64,000 nt of DNA from RUG14300 sp964391805 (GTDB lineage Bacteria; Bacillota; Clostridia; Christensenellales; CAG-1252), in assembly GCA_964391805.1 (NCBI GenBank), contig CAYMNK010000003.1, positions 128,971 to 192,970 on the forward strand. Direction: 5' to 3'. Below the pieces are notes generated by a model, which saw only the letters and a program-made list of their open reading frames with translations, ran no database searches and was not told where the DNA came from. A program made the position numbers and the translations under genes. Shown piece by piece: positions 1 through 7,982 of this stretch; positions within the stretch are counted from its first letter, which is position 1; each line of letters opens with the position of its first letter.

Positions 1-2
1 TC

Positions 3-1649
3 GATTCCGACGCTACCATCAATCTTGCAGGTATGAAGGTTGTTGCTAAGTACTCTAATAGCGAAGATGTCGTTATTCCTAATAGATTTTTAACAGTTAC
101 CGGTTTTAGCGCTTCCAGTGCTGCCGAAGATCAGGAAATCACCGTTACCTATGGCGATTACAGTAAAACCTTCACCGTAGATATCGTTACCGCTTTGACC
201 GATAGATCGGAACCCGTTGAGGAAACCGAAGAGCACGACCACGATCAAGAAATCGCCGATGCAACCAATAACAATACCGAAATCCTTGCTAAGTTCGTTT
301 TCGAAATCAACGAAGCAGACTACATCAAGGAAGGAATGTCCGATGAGGAATATAAGGAGGCTACTCGCGAACTCAAGATTGCTCGTACCGCAATGAAGAG
401 AACAATCGACCAACTAGAGAAAAATTATAGAACTTATGATTATTATCTCTATGTTGCATATGGCGACCAAGTCAATTCTGCTTATACCCAAAAGATTACA
501 TCTAACATTAAGGTAACATACCAAGAAATTCTGGATAAATATAACGAATTGGTAGAAAAAGCATTGAGTTCTTATAAGACCGAAGACTACGACAAGGACA
601 CCATCGAAGACTCTCCGTTTGAAACAATTGTTCATAAAGATTATTCAAGCGAGTCCTTCGGTTACTATTATGTATCACACGTATTATTCCAATTCGATGA
701 CGATACTCAAAAGAAGATCGACGACTTTGAGGCTGAAAAGGTTGCCAACGAAGACGTTATCAATGCTTTTGCAGAAAGTTTAATTAATGAAATAACCGTT
801 TGGGAAAGTAATCGCGAATATGATGCAGATGCAACTTGTGAGGAAGAGGAGTGCACTTGTCCTCGTTGTTCCAATTACAACGGCGAATCTATTGCATTCG
901 ACACTCTCAAGAAATGGTTCGGGCTCGATTCTTCTGTAGAAAACGATCCTTGCGTCAGCTTCGACGAAAATGGTAATAGAACGGTTAACTGTACCTGTGA
1001 ATCTTGTCCTACCAAAAAGTATTTAGGCATCGTTAACGCTATGAACGTTGTAAACGCTCTTAGCGAAGAACTCAAAGCTTGCGGTGGCGACTTAGATAAA
1101 CAAAACGAGGTTATGTATAACTATATCTATAGATATAATATGGACCCCGGCATGTTCACCAACATCGAAAATGATCTCGATTACTTGATGACTCCTGCCG
1201 ATATCGATTCCGGTATGGTTGCTGCCTATGAAGCAAAGTGCGAAGAACTCGCGGCTCAAGGCGTTGGCTCCTATGACTGGGTTGTATCTCCCGATTACGG
1301 CGTATTCTTCATTATGGTAACCGGTAAGGTTGCAGACGTTAACGAAGAGAACGTTTCCAAAATCGAAGGTACCGAATATGTAAAACTTGGTTTGAACTAT
1401 GTTACCAATAAGAAAGCTGAATTAGAAGAAGGCGAGAATCCTGTTGTTTCCGACGGTACTAACGAAATCACCTTCGAAGCCGGTAGCATCGGTTACTACA
1501 TTTGGCAAGACCTCTACAGTGAGGCTCAATCTATCGAATTAGCAAAAGCAAAGAAGGCCTTTGAGGGTGCTATCGATGAAGACTCCTTAGAGTATTTCCC
1601 CAACACCTATAAGGATCTCATTAAAAACATCGAAAACGGTAACGCATAA
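3..1649 (+). CDS. Secreted parvulin-like (PpiC/PrsA-type) protein with an Ig-like domain, 5' end outside the window
   Basis: The reading frame is open to the left edge, so the true start lies upstream; the first Met in the window is at 33. The first ~45 residues end in a T-V-T-Y-G-x-Y-S-K-T-F-T-V strand typical of bacterial Ig-like (Big_3) domains. The rest resembles a diverged peptidyl-prolyl isomerase of the parvulin family: a Y-V-S-H-V-L-F motif near residue 210, and later a Y-x-x-D-P-G-M segment, M-V-A-A-Y-E and a Y-G-V-F-F-I-M-V strand that matches the usual 'YGYHIIKV' end. Two cysteine clusters (C-x4-C-T-C-x2-C and C-T-C-x2-C, residues ~270-330) are inserted in the domain and could bind metal or form disulfides. 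Extracytoplasmic folding is the likely role; catalytic activity is uncertain. A terminator follows at once. Confidence 0.6.
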   Translation, partial: DSDATINLAGMKVVAKYSNSEDVVIPNRFLTVTGFSASSAAEDQEITVTYGDYSKTFTVDIVTALTDRSEPVEETEEHDHDQEIADATNNNTEILAKFVFEINEADYIKEGMSDEEYKEATRELKIARTAMKRTIDQLEKNYRTYDYYLYVAYGDQVNSAYTQKITSNIKVTYQEILDKYNELVEKALSSYKTEDYDKDTIEDSPFETIVHKDYSSESFGYYYVSHVLFQFDDDTQKKIDDFEAEKVANEDVINAFAESLINEITVWESNREYDADATCEEEECTCPRCSNYNGESIAFDTLKKWFGLDSSVENDPCVSFDENGNRTVNCTCESCPTKKYLGIVNAMNVVNALSEELKACGGDLDKQNEVMYNYIYRYNMDPGMFTNIENDLDYLMTPADIDSGMVAAYEAKCEELAAQGVGSYDWVVSPDYGVFFIMVTGKVADVNEENVSKIEGTEYVKLGLNYVTNKKAELEEGENPVVSDGTNEITFEAGSIGYYIWQDLYSEAQSIELAKAKKAFEGAIDEDSLEYFPNTYKDLIKNIENGNA

Positions 1650-1670
1650 TATTCGTTAACCGTCATAATA

Positions 1671-1704
1671 CAAAAAGGTATTCGCTCCTTCGAATACCTT
1701 TTTT
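1671..1704 (+). terminator. Rho-independent terminator of the parvulin-like gene
   Basis: Perfect stem AAAAAGGTATTCG / CGAATACCTTTTT with a short loop and a run of T, 22 bases after the stop codon. Confidence 0.9.
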
Positions 1705-1707
1705 GTA

Positions 1708-1746
1708 GAAAAAGTGCCACGGCTCTTTATCCCGTGACACTTTTTT
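1708..1746 (-). terminator. Terminator of the amino-acid ABC operon
   Basis: Stem AAAAGTGcCACGG / CCGTGaCACTTTT with one internal mismatch. Read on the minus strand it is followed by a T run, 13 bases beyond the end of the ATPase gene. It is T-flanked on both strands and could work both ways. Confidence 0.85.
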
Positions 1747-1758
1747 ATTTGTAGTTTT

Positions 1759-2886
1759 TTATTGTGAAATTTTTTTGAGGAAGGATTGAAGTCTTTCGCT
1801 TTGGGGATGCTCGAAAATCTCGGTAGGAGTGCCTTCTTCGGCGATTCCGCCCTCTGCCATAAACCAAATTCGAGTACCTATTTCACGAGCAAATTCCATT
1901 TCGTGAGTAACTAAAAGAATGGTCATTCCCTCGAGCGCTACTTCCTTGATTAGTGATAGAACTTCGGATACCATCTCGGGATCGAGTGCGGAGGTCGGTT
2001 CGTCAAATAATAATACTTTCGGATTCATTGCAAGCGCACGAACGATTGCAACCCTTTGTTTTTGCCCACCCGATAATGTCGAAGGATATGCATTTGCTTT
2101 GTCGGCCAAACCTATTCTCGTTAGCAATGCTATCGCTTTTTCTTTTTCTTCTTGCTTGATTTTATTAACGGTAAGCCCGTCGGTATCTACTACTTCAATC
2201 GGTTGTTTAAGGGTAGTATGCTTAATCTCTTGAGTCAGTTTTTCCTTTTTGCCTACAAGTTTAAATCTCTCGGCAGTAAGGTCGGGATCGTACGTAGTAA
2301 AGTATTTACCGGCTTTTTCGACAACGGTTTTTGTCTTTTCCCATTCTTTTTCCAACGGTTCGAGTTTTTGATCGATCAAGGCAATTTTCTTGTAACACTT
2401 GTCGATTTTCTCATTGATGCGTTTGGTTCTATAATCCTCGGTAATCTCGAGTACCTTATTGTATATAGGAGCATACAACTTTTGTCTTTTTAAACGATAC
2501 AACCGCTTTTTACGGATATGTACGGGAGCAAGAATGATATTCTTCAGTATAGTCAAATTATTGAAAAGATTGAATTGTTGAAAAACCATGCCCATTTTTT
2601 GGCGATGCACATTGATATCGATCTTCATATCCGCGATATCCACACCGTCAAAAACAATGCTACCGCTTGTACAGTCTTCGAGACAATTTAAGCACCTAAG
2701 GAACGTCGATTTACCACCGCCGGACGGTCCGATTATGACTATACGCTCTCCTTGATGTACGTTAGCCGATACGTTGTCGAGAACCAAAAGATCGCCAAAC
2801 TTCTTGGTCAAATTCTTGACTTCTATGAGCAAATCCCCTTTGTTGTGAGATTCGCTATTATTTATTATATCCATATTCTCATTCAT
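1759..2886 (-). CDS. Polar amino-acid ABC transporter ATPase with a large insertion (GlnQ/ArtP family)
   Basis: Hydrolyses ATP to drive amino-acid import with the permease and binding protein encoded just upstream. Numbering from the chosen ATG gives 375 residues: Walker A GPSGGGKST at 53-61, Q-loop VFQQFNLF at 101-108, signature LSGGQ at 271-275, Walker B VLLFDEP at 291-297, switch His at 328. GlnQ proteins are normally ~240 residues. The extra length is a block of ~120 residues (about 127-247) rich in Lys/Glu and predicted coiled coil, inserted between the Q-loop and the signature, where the helical subdomain contacts the permease. A TTG 27 bases upstream would extend the frame into the permease gene; I prefer the ATG at 2886, which lies just past the permease stop. 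Confidence 0.92.
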   Translation of the reverse strand: MNENMDIINNSESHNKGDLLIEVKNLTKKFGDLLVLDNVSANVHQGERIVIIGPSGGGKSTFLRCLNCLEDCTSGSIVFDGVDIADMKIDINVHRQKMGMVFQQFNLFNNLTILKNIILAPVHIRKKRLYRLKRQKLYAPIYNKVLEITEDYRTKRINEKIDKCYKKIALIDQKLEPLEKEWEKTKTVVEKAGKYFTTYDPDLTAERFKLVGKKEKLTQEIKHTTLKQPIEVVDTDGLTVNKIKQEEKEKAIALLTRIGLADKANAYPSTLSGGQKQRVAIVRALAMNPKVLLFDEPTSALDPEMVSEVLSLIKEVALEGMTILLVTHEMEFAREIGTRIWFMAEGGIAEEGTPTEIFEHPQSERLQSFLKKISQ

Positions 2887-2887
2887 A

Positions 2888-3598
2888 CTAATTCTTCTTG
2901 TCGCTCTTTGCAAAAGCCTTTTCGATCATCTTAACTATAATACTAATTATAAATACAAGACCAATGTATATTAATGCCATTACCAGATAAGGAATCATAA
3001 ATTCGTAATTCTTACCACCTATCTGAGTGAACGCCGCATATAAATCAACCACGCTGATAAAACTCAATACCGATGTTTCCTTAATAAGCGTGATAAACTC
3101 GTTGCCGAGAGTCGGAATTATATTTTTGAACGCTTGAGGTATTACTATCTTAATCATACTTACGGGATAACTCAATCCTAACGAACGACCAGCTTCGAGT
3201 TGACCTTTATCAACCGAATTCAAACCGCCCCGCATTATTTCCGATACATACGCACCGCTATTAAGCCCGAATACCGCTATTCCTACAACGACCGCATCGA
3301 CTCCGCGAACTCCCAATGCCGGCAAAAGAACGTAATACGCTATAAGCAACTGCACGACTATAGGCGTACCGCGGAAAAAAGTAACATAGACTGCCGAAAT
3401 TTTATCCAGCAGTCTCATTACAAATTTATATTTCGGTGCAACGCGAATCATTCCGATCAATGCACCTATTATTATACCGATCAACAATCCGAATACGGCT
3501 ATTTTTACCGTAGCCAACAGTCCGTCGGTTATCATATCACGGAATCGACTTTCCTTGAGCGTTTCAACGAAAGTGTTCCATTTTGCAGACCAATCCAT
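2888..3598 (-). CDS. Amino-acid ABC transporter permease (HisM/GlnP family)
   Basis: Inner-membrane channel subunit of the polar amino-acid uptake (PAAT) family. The 236 residues hold about five hydrophobic segments. The cytoplasmic EAA loop is clear: E-A-G-R-S-L-G-L-S followed by I-V-I-P-Q-A-F-K-N-I-I-P (about residues 136-165), then L-I-K-E-T-S-V-L, a family hallmark. It lies between the binding-protein gene (11-base gap) and the ATPase gene (1-base gap), so the three are surely one transcript. With a single permease gene it probably forms a homodimer. The substrate cannot be read from the sequence. Confidence 0.95.
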   Translation of the reverse strand: MDWSAKWNTFVETLKESRFRDMITDGLLATVKIAVFGLLIGIIIGALIGMIRVAPKYKFVMRLLDKISAVYVTFFRGTPIVVQLLIAYYVLLPALGVRGVDAVVVGIAVFGLNSGAYVSEIMRGGLNSVDKGQLEAGRSLGLSYPVSMIKIVIPQAFKNIIPTLGNEFITLIKETSVLSFISVVDLYAAFTQIGGKNYEFMIPYLVMALIYIGLVFIISIIVKMIEKAFAKSDKKN

Positions 3599-3609
3599 AC
3601 TCTACTATT

Positions 3610-4479
3610 TTATTTATTTGTGCTGTTCACCATTGCTTGAGCGGGTGCCTCGTCTACTACCACGCCGTAAATATTGCCGTTACTTAAATCCATAATTGCA
3701 TTTTGTGCGGAAGCATAACCTTTTGCCTTGATATTAGCAAATCCGTCATATCCCCAATCCGCATCGCCTGCTACATACCAGTTGCCTGTAGTACCTGTTT
3801 GATATCCTATGGTCTTTCCGCTTAGCGCCTTCAAAACGTTTTCTACGTCTTCAACCGTCTTACAATCGTCGAAATCGGTGTTATCGCTCGCCACAATAAG
3901 TTTTTGAGATGCGTTGAAATATGTATCGGTAAAATCGTAAAGTTTTTGTCTCTCCTCATTTACCGTAATTCCTGCCATACCTATATCGGCATAACCCGAA
4001 TCGACTTGCGCAAAGATGGCATCGAATCCGATATTCTTAACTACAAGGTTCAAACCCTTAGAGTCGGCATAACCCTTTGCAATTTCGATATCGATTCCGT
4101 AAACTTTTCCGTCATCGCCGATAAATTCGAAGGGTTCGAAGGGGCAGTTGGTTGCAACTACGAATGTGCCGTTTGCCTTAGACGTTGTGTCGTTGTCATT
4201 GACTGTATTAACGATAACGCCTACCTTTTCGCCCTGATTTTCAAAGTATTTAGCAACGATGGCATCGAATTCGCCGTTTGCTTTGATTTCGCTCAAATAA
4301 GCATTGAAGTTGTTAACCAAATCACTGTTGCCCTTCTTAATGACGAAAGCGTACTGCTCGTCGGTAAGTTTGATATCTATAATTTTGACACCCGTATTGA
4401 CAGGTCCGCAACCGATCATAACGAATGCGATAACCGCCATCATTATAATCGATAGAATGATTGAATATGCTTTTTTCAT
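3610..4479 (-). CDS. Amino-acid ABC substrate-binding lipoprotein with permuted segment order
   Basis: Family-3 solute-binding lipoprotein; signal peptide with Cys24 in the lipobox (V-M-I-G-C). The start is the ATG at 4479, preceded by AAGGCGGA; an upstream in-frame extension to 4554 has no such site. The order of parts is odd. The stretch L-T-D-E-Q-Y-A-F-V-I-K-K-G-N ... D-A-I-V-A-K-Y (residues ~33-75) is what normally closes such proteins at the C-terminus. The usual N-terminal lobe start (V-V-A-T-N-C-P-F-E-P-F-E) follows it at ~103. The protein then ends right after G-V-V-V-D-E-A-P-A, with no C-terminal tail. This looks like a natural circular permutation. I believe similar proteins exist in other gut Clostridia. 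First gene of the operon. Confidence 0.9.
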   Translation of the reverse strand: MKKAYSIILSIIMMAVIAFVMIGCGPVNTGVKIIDIKLTDEQYAFVIKKGNSDLVNNFNAYLSEIKANGEFDAIVAKYFENQGEKVGVIVNTVNDNDTTSKANGTFVVATNCPFEPFEFIGDDGKVYGIDIEIAKGYADSKGLNLVVKNIGFDAIFAQVDSGYADIGMAGITVNEERQKLYDFTDTYFNASQKLIVASDNTDFDDCKTVEDVENVLKALSGKTIGYQTGTTGNWYVAGDADWGYDGFANIKAKGYASAQNAIMDLSNGNIYGVVVDEAPAQAMVNSTNK

Positions 4480-4679
4480 AATTAAATCCGCCTTTTGTAA
4501 ATTTGCTCGATAATTATAATCCAATAGCCTATAATTGTCTAACGATTTTTGCATATTTTACGCATATTTTTTCAATTTTTTGTATATTCTATCAATTTTT
4601 ATTCATATTTAGTATAAATGTACGCATAATTATTCATTATTCATTAATTGAGATTTTTATATATTTTTGACAATATCAT

Positions 4680-4708
4680 TTGCGATGACAAGCAACTTGT
4701 GATATAAT
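4680..4708 (+). promoter_or_regulatory. Promoter of the DAHP synthase gene
   Basis: -35 TTGCGA, 17-bp spacer, extended -10 TGATATAAT. The leader to the ATG at 4792 is about 75 bases and contains TGCGGA...TCCGCA (4740-4765), able to form a hairpin with a 14-base loop. No leader peptide or T-box is visible. The rest of the 4480-4791 gap is very AT-rich and must also hold the promoter of the divergent transporter operon, which I could not place. Confidence 0.75.
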
Positions 4709-4791
4709 TATTTAGCGTTTAACCCGAAAACGCATTCTGTGCGGATTACACTTCACACTTCCGCATAAATATTATAAGGATAATTATAATA

Positions 4792-5829
4792 ATGGATTTT
4801 ATTCGTAAACTACCTATACCTCAGGACATAAAAAAAGAATATCCGCTAAGTGCAGATATGGCGCAAAAACGACTTGTTTATATTGACGAGTTGAAAAACA
4901 TTCTCTCGGGCAATGAAAATAAGTTTATCCTCGTAATTGGTCCTTGTTCGGCTGATTCCGAAGACTCTGTGCTCGAATATCTTACAAGACTTCGCACCCT
5001 TCAAGAAAAGGTCAAAGATACCATCTTTATATTGCCGAGAGTCTATACTAATAAACCGCGTACAACCGGTGATGGTTATAAAGGAATGCTTCACCAACCC
5101 GATCCCAACAAAGCCCCCGATATGCTTAAGGGTGTAATAGCGATTCGTAAACTTCACATGCGCGTAATTAACGAAACCGAGTTCTTTGCGTCCGACGAAA
5201 TGCTTTATCCCGAAAATCATAGATATTTATCCGATTTATTGGCTTATGTGGCGGTTGGTGCAAGAAGCGTCGAAAATCAACAACACCGACTTGTAGCATC
5301 CGGTCTATTAGAGCCTGTTGGCCTCAAAAACCCCACGGGGGGCGACTTACACGTGCTAATGAATTCGGTTACCGCCTCACAACATCCGCACACCTTTTTA
5401 TATCGTGGCTGGGAGGTTAAGAGCGAAGGCAACCCATACGCTCACACCATTTTAAGGGGATATATGAACAAGCACGGACAATCGATGCCCAATTATCATT
5501 ACGAAGATCTCAACTACTTGAATGAATTATATCACCAAAGCAACCTATCCAACCCTGCTGTGATAATAGATGCGAACCACTGCAACTCCAATAAGAATTA
5601 TCTCGAACAAATTAGGATATCAAAAGAGGTTTTACACAGTTGCGAATTATCTAAGGATATATTTAAGCTCGTCAAAGGATTGATGATAGAAAGCTACTTA
5701 GTTGACGGTAAACAAAACATAGGAGCCGATAGAGTATACGGGCAGTCGATAACAGATCCCTGTTTAGGTTGGGAAAAGACGGAGAAACTTGTACTCGAAA
5801 TAGCGGACGAATATTCGAAAATTAATTAG
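4792..5829 (+). CDS. aroF: 3-deoxy-7-phosphoheptulonate (DAHP) synthase, type I alpha
   Basis: Condenses phosphoenolpyruvate with erythrose 4-phosphate, the first step of the shikimate pathway to aromatic amino acids. The 345 residues match the AroF/G/H class in length and motifs: I-G-P-C-S-A-D (~49), P-R-V-Y-T-N-K-P-R-T-T-G-D-G-Y-K-G (~79), G-A-R-S-V-E-N-Q (~151), G-L-K-N-P-T-G-G-D (~172) and D-A-N-H-C-N-S-N-K (~260, metal-binding Cys/His region). The Cys in G-P-C-S and the His in A-N-H are expected metal ligands. It is a single-gene unit with its own promoter and terminator and no other aromatic genes nearby. Which aromatic amino acid inhibits it cannot be told, so the gene letter is provisional. 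Confidence 0.95.
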   Translation: MDFIRKLPIPQDIKKEYPLSADMAQKRLVYIDELKNILSGNENKFILVIGPCSADSEDSVLEYLTRLRTLQEKVKDTIFILPRVYTNKPRTTGDGYKGMLHQPDPNKAPDMLKGVIAIRKLHMRVINETEFFASDEMLYPENHRYLSDLLAYVAVGARSVENQQHRLVASGLLEPVGLKNPTGGDLHVLMNSVTASQHPHTFLYRGWEVKSEGNPYAHTILRGYMNKHGQSMPNYHYEDLNYLNELYHQSNLSNPAVIIDANHCNSNKNYLEQIRISKEVLHSCELSKDIFKLVKGLMIESYLVDGKQNIGADRVYGQSITDPCLGWEKTEKLVLEIADEYSKIN

Positions 5830-5830
5830 T

Positions 5831-5879
5831 AAAAAAACAGCCAAAACCTAACAAAACACGGTTTCGGGCTGTTTTTTTA
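5831..5879. terminator. Bidirectional terminator between the DAHP synthase and MscS genes
   Basis: Interrupted stem ACAGCC-AAAACC / GGTTT-GGCTGT flanked by A and T runs on both sides, between convergent genes. A second short hairpin (AAAACG / CGTTTT) follows near 5881-5897. Confidence 0.85.
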
Positions 5880-5906
5880 TAAAACGTTGACCGTTTTTTA
5901 TAACCA

Positions 5907-6731
5907 TTAGTCGTTTTTAACATGTACATCGATCTGCTCGTAAGGTATGGTTATTCCTTGCTCGTCAAAAGCAACCTTTACACGCTCGAGCATGTCGAAC
6001 TTTACAGTCCAATAGTCACCGTTGTTACACCAAAACTTCGCACCGATACTTAGACGACTTGCAGAGTGCTCCGAAACCCTCGCCGAAGGAGTCGGATCAC
6101 TAAGAATCAATTCATGTTTTGACGCTATATCAAGAATTATAGACTTCGCCCTCTCAAAATCGTCGGCATACGCTATCGAATAGGTTATATCGACTCTACG
6201 CGTAGGTTTTTCGGAATAGTTTACAATCTCTTTAGTAGACAAATTTCCGTTAGGTAGATAAACTACTTTATTATCCGATGTGCGCAATTTTGTATTGCAT
6301 ATAAGTATTTCTTCCACCGTTCCTTCATATCCGCATGCTGCTATATAATCGTCGACCTTAAACGGACGAGTTATTAATAATAATACGCCACCTGCAAGAT
6401 TGGATAATGTGCCGTTGACAGCTAAGCCCACGCCTACGCCCAACGATGCGATTAAAGCGGTTATACTGCTTGTATCGATGCCTAAATAGCCGATTAAAGC
6501 CACAATTATCAATGTTTTGAGGCCAATCTTGGTCACATAACTCAATGTCCTATAGATAGTCTTATCTACCTTTTTAGATTCCTCGAGTTTTTTTCCCTTC
6601 TTTGCAATCAATCTCGATAGCCAATTGATAATCCAAAAAGAAATTACCAATATCACTATCGATATCAACACCTTAATCCCCGTGTTAGTAAGCCACTCTT
6701 GCACGGTTTTCCATATCTCTTGCCAATCCAT
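5907..6731 (-). CDS. mscS: Small-conductance mechanosensitive channel, MscS family
   Basis: Pressure-release channel of the cytoplasmic membrane that opens on osmotic downshock. At 274 residues it has the classic short MscS length: TM1 ~17-38, TM2 ~62-83 and the pore-lining TM3 with G-V-G-V-G-L-A-V-N-G-T-L-S-N-L-A-G-G (about 95-112). It is followed by the family's I-T-R-P-F-K-V-D-D-Y-I and the cytoplasmic beta domain (V-Y-L-P-N-G-N-L-S). The small-residue packing of TM3 is intact. It is a single-gene unit, convergent with the DAHP synthase gene. Confidence 0.95.
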   Translation of the reverse strand: MDWQEIWKTVQEWLTNTGIKVLISIVILVISFWIINWLSRLIAKKGKKLEESKKVDKTIYRTLSYVTKIGLKTLIIVALIGYLGIDTSSITALIASLGVGVGLAVNGTLSNLAGGVLLLITRPFKVDDYIAACGYEGTVEEILICNTKLRTSDNKVVYLPNGNLSTKEIVNYSEKPTRRVDITYSIAYADDFERAKSIILDIASKHELILSDPTPSARVSEHSASRLSIGAKFWCNNGDYWTVKFDMLERVKVAFDEQGITIPYEQIDVHVKND

Positions 6732-6831
6732 AAATTCACCTTTTTAAGTAGTTTCGGATAATATCCGTAAGAATATTATAGCCTCACCACAATCGGTTGT
6801 CAACAGGAAGGCAAGAAAGAAGCTGACTATC

Positions 6832-7638
6832 TTATGCTATATTTTCAAAAATCACCCAATATCCTTCATAAAAACTTGCAGTAGAGTCAAACGGCTCGTC
6901 TCCCTTTTTCGCATAGCATATATGAGTTATTTCGGTAGAGTCATAGAGCAAGCCTAAGGATGGCTCCGAATCGTCTCCGTTTATCCATTTAGACCCCGGA
7001 AAAACGTTTTCTAACACATCGTTGTGCGGATACACCTCGTATTTCTGCTCTATTTCCATAGCCAATGATCTAAAATCATTATCCTCACTCGTCTTTTCGT
7101 CGGGAAGAATGTCTAAAATGTTAAAATCCTCACCTATATCGCGGTCATCCGCCATCACGCTTTCGTCATTTTTTAAAGAGACAACCGTCTCCTCATCGTT
7201 ATCGCCGTCCGCAATATGCTCATATTCGCTAACCGTCTCCCTACTTTCAAAAACAGCCTCCGTCTCCAATTGTTCGGTTTCGACGGTCTCTTGTTCAGCA
7301 TCGTTATCCAAGGTTTTCGCTTTATCGGCATCATCGTGAGCATCTACTTTAATTATGCTGTATTTTTGAGATAATTCTATCAGATCCATCGGTACATACA
7401 GAGTAGGCGAAGTCATACACAAGATTTTGCCGTTATAGCACACCGCCGCGGACACGCCGTCAATTTCAAAAGGCGGTAAGCGTCTTTTTAAATATCTCCC
7501 GTTGAACGATTCTACATGAACAAATACGCCCGATTTGAGAATAAACGTATAACTCTCGCCATATGTGTAATGGGTGTTCAATTCAAGTTCGGTGAATCCG
7601 TTTTCGATTAGCGCCAACTTGAGTACGCTTTTAACCAT
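6832..7638 (-). CDS. Hypothetical protein with acidic middle region
   Basis: I do not recognise the family. The start is set at the ATG at 7638 because AAAGGGGA sits 5 bases upstream; upstream in-frame Met codons lack such a site. About 268 residues. The N-terminal ~95 are a mixed alpha/beta region (V-K-S-V-L-K-L-A-L-I-E-N-G-F, then beta strands ending Y-V-P-M-D-L-I-E-L). A low-complexity acidic linker rich in Glu, Asp and Thr covers ~105-185. The C-terminal ~80 residues form a compact folded-looking domain with W-I-N-G-D-D-S-E-P-S-L-G. No signal peptide or membrane segment, so probably cytoplasmic. Confidence 0.65.
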   Translation of the reverse strand: MVKSVLKLALIENGFTELELNTHYTYGESYTFILKSGVFVHVESFNGRYLKRRLPPFEIDGVSAAVCYNGKILCMTSPTLYVPMDLIELSQKYSIIKVDAHDDADKAKTLDNDAEQETVETEQLETEAVFESRETVSEYEHIADGDNDEETVVSLKNDESVMADDRDIGEDFNILDILPDEKTSEDNDFRSLAMEIEQKYEVYPHNDVLENVFPGSKWINGDDSEPSLGLLYDSTEITHICYAKKGDEPFDSTASFYEGYWVIFENIA

Positions 7639-7677
7639 ATCGTCCCCTTTCATTATATAGATTTTCTTGTAAAGCAT

Positions 7678-7892
7678 TAAGCTATTTCCCCCTTATCCCC
7701 TCAATTATTTTCTTTAATTTTTCGCACTTGCCTATTATGTTCTTCGAGAACAATCAAATAGGTATTCCGTTTTCCTTTTCTATCGGAATGCGTTATTGTT
7801 GTATTTTTATCCGTTTTTTTAGCATCCAGAGCGGATATTTTTTTAAATTTGCCGAAATTTTGCATAGTATTTAAAAAAATGCACTTTTTTTA
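7678..7892. other. Gene-free AT-rich stretch
   Basis: No gene or RNA recognised. It must hold the promoter of the reverse hypothetical gene, but no convincing -35/-10 pair was found. Confidence 0.4.
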
Positions 7893-7922
7893 TTGCCAAA
7901 ATGCCTTTTTATATTATATAAT
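7893..7922 (+). promoter_or_regulatory. Promoter of the propeller-like lipoprotein gene
   Basis: TTGCCA, 18-bp spacer, TATAAT; the gene starts 61 bases downstream after a GGGAGA ribosome binding site. Confidence 0.65.
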
Positions 7923-7982
7923 TATGTACCGAGATAAAAAATTATTCGCAAACTCTTTTATAGAGCAAATGGGAGAATAAAA

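Noticed and set aside
4709..4791. T-box or leader-peptide attenuator before the DAHP synthase gene
   Set aside because: The leader is too short for a T-box, no specifier or T-box word is seen, and no terminator with T run exists before the start codon.
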